The position numbers and the translations under genes are program-made. From positions 1 through 64,000 of the forward strand of contig JAIXOJ010000044.1 of NCBI GenBank assembly GCA_027486835.1: 64,000 bases of DNA, in the 5' to 3' direction. Under the pieces are notes generated by a model. That model was not told the DNA's origin and made no database searches. It worked only from the letters and a program-made list of their open reading frames with translations. Numbering within the stretch: position 1 is the stretch's first letter; each line of letters begins with the position of its first letter. The DNA is from Chitinophagaceae bacterium (GTDB taxonomy: Bacteria > Bacteroidota > Bacteroidia > Chitinophagales > Chitinophagaceae). Below are positions 57,272-64,000 of this stretch, piece after piece.

Positions 57272-57871
57272 ATGATAACAGATATCAATCAACTAGACCT
57301 GAATAAGCAATACTCCTACGCTGATTACCTTACTTGGCAGTTTGAAGAGCGGGTGGAACTGATTAGGGGTTGGATTTGGAAAATGAGTCCTGCACCATTA
57401 CGCATACACCAAATGGTTTTTGGGGTATTGTTTAACGAAGTTTATAACTACTTAAATGGTAAACCTTGCCATGCCTATGCCGCTCCATTTGATGTACGCC
57501 TCACCAACAAAAGAAAAAGCAAGGAGGACAAAAATGTTATTTCGGTAGTTCAACCAGACATTTCCGTCATCTGCGATTCAAGCAAACTGGACGATAAAGG
57601 CTGCATCGGTGCACCCGATTGGATAATTGAAATTTTAAGTCCTGGCAATTCAAAAAAGGAGATGAGGGAAAAATTTTCCCTTTACGAAGAAAACGGGGTT
57701 CGCGAATATTGGGTCGTATCCACTGCCCAACAATATCTACAAGTGTTCGATTTAATCAACGAAAAATTCGTGTATCGCGCCACCTACCTCAACGACGACC
57801 AAATTCCAGTAGGCATCTTCGAAGGATTTTCTATTGATGGGGGAAAATTGTTTGCAGGGATGAATGAATAA
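57272..57871 (+). CDS. Uma2 family endonuclease-like protein
   Basis: The 199-residue product has the Uma2 (DUF820) layout: YADYLTWQFEERVELIRG at the start, the PD motif in VQPDISVICD near 94, and the E-I-L-S-P-G-N-S-K-K strand near 120. It also has LYEENGVREYWVV near 139. These match a PD-(D/E)xK nuclease fold. The biological role of the family is not established. It stands alone, in a gene-poor area. Confidence 0.9.
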   Translation: MITDINQLDLNKQYSYADYLTWQFEERVELIRGWIWKMSPAPLRIHQMVFGVLFNEVYNYLNGKPCHAYAAPFDVRLTNKRKSKEDKNVISVVQPDISVICDSSKLDDKGCIGAPDWIIEILSPGNSKKEMREKFSLYEENGVREYWVVSTAQQYLQVFDLINEKFVYRATYLNDDQIPVGIFEGFSIDGGKLFAGMNE

Positions 57872-57960
57872 TCCAAAATGCACTTTTGGACTTGTGCAGT
57901 TTATTGGAAAATTGTAGTGACGATGCATGAAACACCTCTAAGCAATATTGTTGATTTTAC

Positions 57961-57993
57961 GCCTACGGCAAATGAATCTCGCGAGCAAATAAA
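57961..57993 (+). repeat. Dispersed 33-bp repeat, copy 2
   Basis: GCCTACGGCAAATGAATCTC and the next 13 bases match 4951-4983 at 30 of 33 positions. A further word shared in inverted orientation with 5563-5580 (CGAAGACCTAAGCGAA) lies at about 58148-58163. The rest of 57872-58254 holds no supported gene; an open frame at 57878-58087 covers the repeat and has no protein-like features. Confidence 0.7.
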
Positions 57994-58254
57994 TCCAACA
58001 TTTATACAAATGATAAAGCGGTTTTATCGTTGTCCTATACTCCTATACATCATCTTCCTTACTGCTTATTGGTCTTCATTAATCTGAGTTATTTTTTTAA
58101 GCGATTGCCCTTCGGAAAATGTTTCGTAGCTAAAGAAGAAAAGTAGCGAAGACCTAAGCGAAAGGGACAAGCTAAAAGCTCGCATCAGTTGGGCTACGAA
58201 ACCCTAGTTATTTGGGCGTTCGGCTTTCTACTCTTCTTCAATATCTTCTTCTTC

Positions 58255-58731
58255 CTAATCCAATTTAAAAATTCTTGAATAATCTTTGAATTCTGTGTTT
58301 TTTAAATTTTCTTCAATTATATTTTTTGCAATTTCATAGTCAACAACAACACAACCAATTTCCATCGTTCCACTTCCTATACTTCCACCATCAACATTTC
58401 CAAGTCCTGTCCAAGCCAAAAGTTCATCTAAATGTTCTTCAAGTTTATGCCTTTTTTCAAGGTCATCGTCAGTACCAAACCCATCAATTACAAATTCAAT
58501 TTCTAAAAATGATTGTTCATTTTCATCAATTTCAGTATAGCCTTCATTCAATTTTTGGTCAAACTCTTTTTGTATTGTCTTACGAAAATTTGACAGTAGT
58601 CCACTTTTTACGTCTTTATGTTCTCCAAGTTCACCTACTATACCCCAGTGAACAATTCCTGTTTTATCATCCTTTTCCCAAGTCTGCCAATAATGAAGTT
58701 TGTTTTCAATGTTTTTATAAAGCTTACTCAT
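58255..58731 (-). CDS. Unrecognised acidic protein, possibly immunity-like
   Basis: The function is not recognised. The 158-residue product is soluble and acidic. The N-terminal half (KLHYWQTWEKDDKTGIVHWG, then IVGELGEHKDV) looks like a small beta-sheet domain resembling the WGR style. The C-terminal half has R-H-K-L-E-E-H-L-D-E-L-L-A-W-T-G-L-G and a VDGGSIGSGTMEIGCVVVDY strand. Proteins of this size and charge often act as immunity proteins in toxin systems, but no toxin is visible. It may be paired with the next gene on the same strand, 224 bp upstream. Confidence 0.6.
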   Translation of the reverse strand: MSKLYKNIENKLHYWQTWEKDDKTGIVHWGIVGELGEHKDVKSGLLSNFRKTIQKEFDQKLNEGYTEIDENEQSFLEIEFVIDGFGTDDDLEKRHKLEEHLDELLAWTGLGNVDGGSIGSGTMEIGCVVVDYEIAKNIIEENLKNTEFKDYSRIFKLD

Positions 58732-58955
58732 TTTTTATATGATTTATTATTTTTAATATTAAAATAATTTTATGTCTTAAATCTGTAGTGCTTTTAAGCT
58801 GACACACAACGAAGAAGGGATTAAAGAAGTTTTTAAAAAGGGGGATTAGAAGCACCACTGTTTGATAGAAGTACAACTGTATGTTAACCATTCAAAGCTT
58901 CTTTTTAAAATTCATTTTAATCTTTATGTTATCAGCGTACTCTACTTTTCTCGTC

Positions 58956-59306
58956 TCAATTTGTCCAAGGTTCTCCACTATACCATTCTGGTTTTTTAAT
59001 CTCATCACCGAAAAAGCCCCAGTCGTTTAACATTTCTATGAAAGAATCTCTATTATACTTTTGGTAGGTCTCTCCTAAGGTTGAAATACCGTAACCACTT
59101 GGCTTTATTTTCTCATTAACTAACCAATCAGATTCAACAAATACTAAAGTTCCAAGTTTGCTACCAAAGTCCTCAACCAGTAAGATAGACTCTATGAAGT
59201 TATCTCTTTCAAGTTGCAACATGAACGGGGCTTTAATTTTTACCCCTAATTCCTTGGATGCTTCTATCCATGCATTTGTTATATCTATACCTAATTGATT
59301 TGTCAT
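58956..59306 (-). CDS. Unrecognised 116-residue protein
   Basis: The function is not recognised. The product has an N-terminal helix (ITNAWIEASKELGVKIKAPF), a beta part with VEDFGSKLGTLVFVESDWLV, and a C-terminal helix and P-E-W-Y-S-G-E-P-W tail. The opening A-W-I-E-A-S-x-E-L-G resembles short uncharacterised proteins that I have met in several phyla. It is acidic and soluble and could be an immunity or accessory protein. It lies in the same orientation as the neighbours at 58255 and 59476. Confidence 0.6.
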   Translation of the reverse strand: MTNQLGIDITNAWIEASKELGVKIKAPFMLQLERDNFIESILLVEDFGSKLGTLVFVESDWLVNEKIKPSGYGISTLGETYQKYNRDSFIEMLNDWGFFGDEIKKPEWYSGEPWTN

Positions 59307-59475
59307 TTATTAATGTCTGAAGGTTCGTTCTTTTCTTGCAATCAATTTCAAGTTCGTAATACAGTTGTTCGAAGCGGAACATTTACCTCCAACTCAATTG
59401 CGTCATTCCCCTCAAAAGTAGCCGCACCAAAGCATGTTTTCAAAATCTCACCTAATCCTATAAAGTTTAAAAAAA

Positions 59476-60216
59476 CTAATACCCCAACATAGTCAGCAAT
59501 TCAGGTTTCTTTTTCAAAGCAATCACCGCATATTCCTTAAACTCAGTCATCCATTTTTGCAATGTTTTTCTGCCAGCTTTCAAGGCTTTGGTGGCGGCTT
59601 GGGCATTGCCTTTGGCTTTCTGTTGTAGCTGTAATAATTTTTCCAATTGGTCAATATTAGCAAGGCTCAACGTTAGTGTGTCGTTATCAATCCCCTTTTT
59701 CAATAGAACGGCGGCGTAATCCGAATTTTCAATCACCCCCTTGTAAAACTGTTTTGCTTGCGCAATGTATAATTCCGCCTTAGCCTTTCTTGCACCTTTC
59801 AATCCCAGGGCTACACCGGCTGCAATGTCTTCAGCAAAAGCCAACCGAGCCATTTCAACATGTTCAATATAGGTTTTGTGGCAAGTAGCTTTCCAACGTT
59901 TAAAATTGTCTGTAGCCGCATACTGTTTGCCCAAAATTTTCTGCTGTTCCGCATACAATTTATACACACTTTCGTTCTCTGCCAGCTTTTGATTCAAAAG
60001 GGCACTATTATAACCCATCTTATCTAAGTAAGGAAAAACAGCAGGCAATTGTCCGTTGGTCAATGCCACTTCATTTTTCTTCAAAAACTCATCAAGCGTA
60101 ACATAAGTCTTCCTTTTTTTCTTAGGCTCTTTAGCCGATTTCGCAACTTTCAACTCAGAAACAGTTGGGGTTTGGTCTAAAACCTTCTTAATCTTCCTTT
60201 TTTTAAGTCTTTTCAT
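59476..60216 (-). CDS. Unrecognised basic helical protein
   Basis: The function is not recognised. The 246-residue product is Lys-rich, starts MKRLKKRKIKKVLDQTPTV and is almost all helix. It has long Ala/Lys/Leu stretches such as GLKGARKAKAELYIAQAKQF and LEKLLQLQQKAKGNAQAATK, which may form coiled coils. No signal peptide or motif is evident. A short frame of 65 codons on the opposite strand nearby (59295-59492) is a shadow. It could bind nucleic acid given its charge, but this is a guess. Confidence 0.6.
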   Translation of the reverse strand: MKRLKKRKIKKVLDQTPTVSELKVAKSAKEPKKKRKTYVTLDEFLKKNEVALTNGQLPAVFPYLDKMGYNSALLNQKLAENESVYKLYAEQQKILGKQYAATDNFKRWKATCHKTYIEHVEMARLAFAEDIAAGVALGLKGARKAKAELYIAQAKQFYKGVIENSDYAAVLLKKGIDNDTLTLSLANIDQLEKLLQLQQKAKGNAQAATKALKAGRKTLQKWMTEFKEYAVIALKKKPELLTMLGY

Positions 60217-60405
60217 CCTTGAAACGGTTGGTGATTAACAAAACAGGTGTCTTCAAAGTACAAAACTAATAAAATTTGTGTACAGAAAAGATATTTTAAG
60301 GCAAGAATCAATAATTTTAATGCACGTTATAATAATTATTATGTACGATTAAAAAATCTTCTTTCAAAATGCATTTATTTTTGTGTTTGATACAATTATT
60401 TTTTA

Positions 60406-60444
60406 GTACGATATAATAATTTTAAGAAAATTTATTTATCGTAC
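60406..60444. repeat. AT-rich inverted repeat in a gene-free stretch
   Basis: GTACGATA and TATCGTAC flank an inner AATTTT/AAAATT pair. It sits inside 60217-61010, about 800 bp without a supported gene. The left part is very AT-rich; 60740-60900 is less so and may be a decayed coding remnant that I cannot identify. Confidence 0.5.
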
Positions 60445-61010
60445 TGCAAATAAATTATTACCTTAGTAAGAACTAAATTTAATTAGTAAAGCAATTTTTA
60501 TTCTTTTTTGGCTGGCTTTTTTTACTAACACCATTAATTATAGCTAACGTCATAATACATATTTGTTGCCTAAAAAATAATTAATGATTTTATTGTTGTC
60601 TGCTTTTAATGAAGATTTACACTATTTCCAAGTAATGAATTAGTGTTTATGGTAGGTGATACACTCAATAGAACCAATGCTCTAGTAACTTTTTTTCTAA
60701 CTGTAAGTGTTTGGAATAGGAATAATGAAAAAATACTGGCGCAAGCCCAAGTCTGGGCATGATTGGACATTATTTCGTTGGTAGTGTACCCATTTTACCT
60801 ATACTGGGCGTTGTCACCAATTGGCACGGCTAAAAATCACTGTGTACCTCAATTTAGCTTGGGCATTGATGGTATGGTTGATACTTTCCACAACATCAGT
60901 TAATCAACAATCCACCAAGTAAAATCTCCCCTTAGCAGAAAAGGCCCTTTAAACGACCATCAAACAGGGTAGCAAACCACCTTTAAACCAGTGAAGCATT
61001 TGTCAAAACA

Positions 61011-61060
61011 AAAACAGTCGAATCATGGGTACAGAATAGTAACCCAATGATTCGACTGTT
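61011..61060 (-). terminator. Terminator of the alpha-L-fucosidase gene
   Basis: AACAGTCGAATCATGGGT pairs with ACCCAATGATTCGACTGTT around an 11-base loop, and a T-rich tail follows on the minus strand. It lies 22 bp after the stop codon. Confidence 0.9.
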
Positions 61061-61081
61061 AGCATAAATGCCAAAACCAAA

Positions 61082-62803
61082 TTAATCTTCGCCGAAGTAC
61101 AATTGTATTTCTTTCAATTGAATGGTTTTTTTAGACTGGATAATGTTCAAGCGAAAATGCTGAGCCACTACGGGTTTAAACGCTTTAAAGTATCCTGCAC
61201 CAATCGTTTTATCCTCAAAAACAGTTTTCCATTCCTCGCCTTCTTTGTATTCCAATTTAAAGTTTTCAATGTTTTTATCAAACATGCCCGCTTCTGTCAT
61301 AGCAATACTTCCAATGCTGGCAGGTTTGCCCAAATCCACCGCAATCCATCCAGTTTTTTCACCTTCTTTACCAATCCATCCACGATGCCCATTGCCACTA
61401 AAGGCAAGAGAGGCAGCAGCGTCTTTCGCTTTTTCCGATGAAGCCGTAGCTGGTTTATTGAGCGAAGGAATGGGATCCTCCACGGTCAAATGAGGTTCAC
61501 CATCTATTTGAAGTGTTAAAACAGTAGCGATTGTATCCACCGGTTTTTTGGGTAATTGAATTTGCAAGTATTTGCCCACCTGTTTGTAAGAAATTTTGGT
61601 TTTTGGCTGCGCCAATAAAGAAGCACTCACAATTTTATTGCTCAACGGAACTTTAATGATTCCATTAGCAGGCCACTTGGTTACGTGTAAGTACAGTTTG
61701 TCTTTTTTGCGGGTGCAACGTCCAAAACTTAAATAAGCGAATGGACTAGCCGTGGTGCCATAAATAGACTTTCCATTGGTTTTAAGCCAAGTACCCACCG
61801 CTTTTAGCCTTGTTACAGAGGCATCTGGAATCAAACCCTCGCTCGTAGGGCCAACATTCAATAAGTAGTTACCACCCTTAGAAGCGATTTCAATTAAATT
61901 CTGGATCAATACTTTGGTGCTTTTCCATGCCGAATCATAGCTCTTAAAGCCCCAAGTGTTGTTCATAGTCATGCAAGACTCCCAGTTTTTGCCAGGATAG
62001 CCAGTAGCGGGTATATACTGCTCTGGGGTTTCCAAATCACCCCCATAAGCAGGCGCTAATCTATTATTGTAAATAAGGGAAGGATATTTTTTAAGCACGG
62101 TAAGAATAGTGTCAGCAAAAACCTTGGTCATGCCTGTTGGAGTATCAAACCATAAAACAGAAATAGGCCCATAGTTGGCAAGAATCTCTTTAATCTGAGG
62201 AACCGCTTTTTGGTTGATATATTTTGCCATACTGCCATTTTGGGCACTATCCCAGTGACCACCATTTGCAGCCCCACCAGGATAAGTCCAATCTTGTGCT
62301 TGAGAATAATATAAGCCCAATTTCATCCCATGTTTTTTGCAAGCAGCCGCTAGTTCTTTGATGGCATCACGCTTAAAAGGGGTAGCATCTACCAGATTAA
62401 AAGGATCAGACGACTTAAACATGGCAAATCCATCATGATGCTTACTGGTGATAATGATATACTTCATGCCCGCCTCTTTTGCTAATAGAACCCATTGCTC
62501 AGCATTGTATTTCACAGGGTTAAACTGGGCAGCATATTTTTGGTATTCGGCCACAGGAATTTTCCCCTTATTCATAATCCATTCCCCAATTCCATTGATT
62601 TTTTTTCCATTGTAGGTGCCAGCGGGAACAGCATATAAGCCCCAATGTATAAACATACCAAAGCGGGCTTCCTTCCACCAATCCATCTTTGGGTCGTCAA
62701 AGCGAGAGGAGGGTAACGTGGGCTGGGTAATGTCTTGAGAAAATAGAAAATGGCCGCATACATTCAGCATTAGCACAATAGCCAGCAAGTATTTTTTTGT
62801 CAT
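61082..62803 (-). CDS. GH29 alpha-L-fucosidase with C-terminal F5/8-type domain
   Basis: I chose ATG 62803 (573 residues), directly before a signal peptide ending L-F-S-Q-D. The GH29 catalytic domain has W-W-K-E-A-R-F-G-M-F-I-H-W-G at about 43-56, SKHHDGFAMFKS at about 120-131, and the nucleophile in VLWFDTP (Asp220). The last 130 residues form a galactose-binding/discoidin-like domain with GWIGKEGEKTGWIAVDLGKP. The enzyme is predicted to be exported and to release alpha-linked fucose from glycans. No polysaccharide-utilisation locus surrounds it, though a beta-helix enzyme lies at 17.5 kb. Confidence 0.92.
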   Translation of the reverse strand: MTKKYLLAIVLMLNVCGHFLFSQDITQPTLPSSRFDDPKMDWWKEARFGMFIHWGLYAVPAGTYNGKKINGIGEWIMNKGKIPVAEYQKYAAQFNPVKYNAEQWVLLAKEAGMKYIIITSKHHDGFAMFKSSDPFNLVDATPFKRDAIKELAAACKKHGMKLGLYYSQAQDWTYPGGAANGGHWDSAQNGSMAKYINQKAVPQIKEILANYGPISVLWFDTPTGMTKVFADTILTVLKKYPSLIYNNRLAPAYGGDLETPEQYIPATGYPGKNWESCMTMNNTWGFKSYDSAWKSTKVLIQNLIEIASKGGNYLLNVGPTSEGLIPDASVTRLKAVGTWLKTNGKSIYGTTASPFAYLSFGRCTRKKDKLYLHVTKWPANGIIKVPLSNKIVSASLLAQPKTKISYKQVGKYLQIQLPKKPVDTIATVLTLQIDGEPHLTVEDPIPSLNKPATASSEKAKDAAASLAFSGNGHRGWIGKEGEKTGWIAVDLGKPASIGSIAMTEAGMFDKNIENFKLEYKEGEEWKTVFEDKTIGAGYFKAFKPVVAQHFRLNIIQSKKTIQLKEIQLYFGED

Positions 62804-63043
62804 AAAGCAATCATTACGGTAGGGTTTTTTAGTACCGTTCATCACAAATATATCCCCGCACTCTAAATGCTATACATTTTCGTAGATCACCTTTACTTAT
62901 GGTGTAGATTTAAACTAATAAATACAATGATGGGGCAATTGCACAGTTATTTGAAAAAGCTAAAGACCACATTAAGGGAGTGTTTCTATGGAATAGTGTA
63001 AACAAGACATAAGATTTAACGCTTTATTCAAGAACCACACTGC

Positions 63044-63051
63044 TATATTTG
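63044..63051 (+). promoter_or_regulatory. Candidate -7 box of the Bax inhibitor-1 gene
   Basis: TATATTTG is an exact TAnnTTTG match, 39 bp before the ATG at 63091. No good -33 element stands out. Confidence 0.45.
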
Positions 63052-63090
63052 GGTTTATAAAATTGTTTGTAAATCTAAAAATGAATAATT

Positions 63091-63861
63091 ATGGAACTAT
63101 TTAAATCGGGTAATCCCACCTTAACAGAAAAAATTTTCAATCAAAATGCTAATGGTTATGCCTCAATGCAAGGCACTATGACCATTAAAGGTACCATGAA
63201 CAAATTTGGCTTTATGCTACTAATGGTACTAGGTAGCGCGGCCTACACTTGGCATCTAAACGAGTATGCAAACCACAGCCTCATGAGCACCTTAATGATT
63301 GTAGGTGTTTTTGGAGGATTGATTAGCGGGGTGGTAATGGTGTTTAAACCAACATTGGCTCAGTACTTAGCCCCAGCATACGGCCTATTTGAAGGGTTGT
63401 TTTTGGGCGGTATTTCTGCTTTGGTTAATGATGCTTTCAGGGTAAAATATCCTGATTTAGTGATGCAGGCAGTAGGCTTAACTTTTGGAGTTGCCATCGC
63501 CATGTTTGTGTTGTACAATTTCAGGATAATTCAAGCAACGCAACGTTTCAAGAGCATTGTTTTAACAGCAACAATGGGTATTGGTATCTTCTACCTCCTA
63601 ACAATGGTGTTAGGATTATTTGATGTAAACCTACCATTTATGCACGACAGCAGCCCATTGGGTATTGGTTTAAGCTTATTTGTGGTAGCTATTGCATCCC
63701 TTAACTTAATTCTTGATTTTGACATGATAGAACAAGGTGCAGCGCAAGGTGCCCCAAAATACATGGAATGGTATGGAGCTTTTGGTTTGTTAGTTACCAT
63801 TGTGTGGCTTTACCTTGAGATACTAAAACTATTAATGAGATTTGCTGGTAAAAGAGATTAA
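63091..63861 (+). CDS. Bax inhibitor-1/YccA-like membrane protein
   Basis: The 256-residue product has a polar N-terminus of about 35 residues and then seven hydrophobic segments. The spacing and motifs fit the Bax inhibitor-1 family as represented in Bacteroidota (APAYGLFEGLFLGGISALVN near 94, SLNLILDFDMIEQGAAQGAP near 203, and Y-M-E-W-Y-G-A-F-G-L-L near 224). The conserved Asp pair in D-F-D-M is of the kind linked to calcium leak in the bacterial homologue YetJ. Its physiological role here is unknown. Confidence 0.9.
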   Translation: MELFKSGNPTLTEKIFNQNANGYASMQGTMTIKGTMNKFGFMLLMVLGSAAYTWHLNEYANHSLMSTLMIVGVFGGLISGVVMVFKPTLAQYLAPAYGLFEGLFLGGISALVNDAFRVKYPDLVMQAVGLTFGVAIAMFVLYNFRIIQATQRFKSIVLTATMGIGIFYLLTMVLGLFDVNLPFMHDSSPLGIGLSLFVVAIASLNLILDFDMIEQGAAQGAPKYMEWYGAFGLLVTIVWLYLEILKLLMRFAGKRD

Positions 63862-63880
63862 TCAAATTAACTGTTAGCAT

Positions 63881-63917
63881 AAAAAAGCCTTTGTAATGAT
63901 TACAAAGGCTTTTTTTA
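63881..63917 (+). terminator. Terminator of the Bax inhibitor-1 gene
   Basis: AAAAAAGCCTTTGTAAT pairs with ATTACAAAGGCTTTTTTT almost without a loop, 20 bp after the stop codon. Confidence 0.92.
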
Positions 63918-64000
63918 TACCCTTATGTTTTTGGTTAATCAATGTGAGTAAACCTGTGGTAAGATTTTTAAGCGAACTAAGGAGTTGTCAAAAAGAGTGT

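Noticed and set aside
57878-58087. 69-codon plus-strand frame after the Uma2 gene
   Set aside because: It covers a dispersed 33-bp repeat and has no protein-like pattern.
60740-60900. Possible decayed coding stretch with fewer A and T bases than its surroundings
   Set aside because: A frame with W-R-K-P-K-S-G-H-D-W can be read but contains stops, and I recognise no family.
1-64000. tRNA or rRNA genes
   Set aside because: No cloverleaf with a TTCGAATC-type T loop or rRNA-like sequence was noticed on reading; a dedicated search was not possible.

Overview
The window reads as chromosomal DNA of a Bacteroidota bacterium, most like the Chitinophagaceae. The GC content is low, with signal peptides that end in a Bacteroidota-like ...AQ. 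Other pointers are PorT- and PorP/SprF-type type IX secretion proteins, a head-GIN-domain protein, a fused alpha/beta E1 dehydrogenase, the large form of IspG, and promoters with a TAnnTTTG -7 box. This assignment is inferred from gene content. No rRNA or tRNA gene was recognised.

Layout. 1-2.1 kb: edge of a 21-bp tandem array and two unrecognised genes, with a short element repeated on both sides of the first. 2.2-10.7 kb: fused branched-chain 2-oxo acid dehydrogenase E1, a small secreted repeat protein, a 40-bp tandem array, a YitT-type membrane protein, ispG and nadB. 10.8-17.5 kb: the rimP-nusA-infB translation/transcription cluster behind a hairpin leader, then asd. 17.5-27.7 kb: a secreted beta-helix protein, ubiE/menG overlapping porT, a TlpA-like lipoprotein, a GIN-domain protein and a TonB-dependent receptor under a clear TPP riboswitch. 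27.7-29.5 kb: non-coding accessory stretch with two 21-bp arrays and an internally deleted IS4-family transposase remnant. 29.5-34.1 kb: RND/MMPL exporter, PAP2-like membrane protein and active-type M16 peptidase. 34.1-35.7 kb: non-coding region dominated by the longest 21-bp array, about 25 units. 35.7-45.1 kb: AIM24-like protein, rpoN, aspS, a radical SAM/SPASM protein, a lipoprotein and dnaX. 45.1-56 kb, all on the minus strand: a 50-residue protein, clpX, two clpP paralogues, a PorP/SprF protein, upp, an outer-membrane barrel protein, pdxH, an M16 partner-type protein, a KdnB-like dehydrogenase and a photolyase/cryptochrome-like protein. 56.2-64 kb: an SDR protein, a Uma2 nuclease, three unrecognised minus-strand genes, a GH29 alpha-L-fucosidase and a Bax inhibitor-1 family membrane protein.

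Most genes are ordinary housekeeping genes. The structure that the genes do not explain is a set of tandem arrays in non-coding DNA. At least five separate places carry arrays whose unit is exactly 21 bp, although the unit sequences differ. Several are open in one frame as heptapeptide repeats. In the best array, substitutions between units fall almost wholly at codon positions 1 and 2, which argues against a conserved protein. Short dispersed repeats link several gene-poor stretches. No CRISPR array, prophage, intact insertion sequence or defence island was seen.
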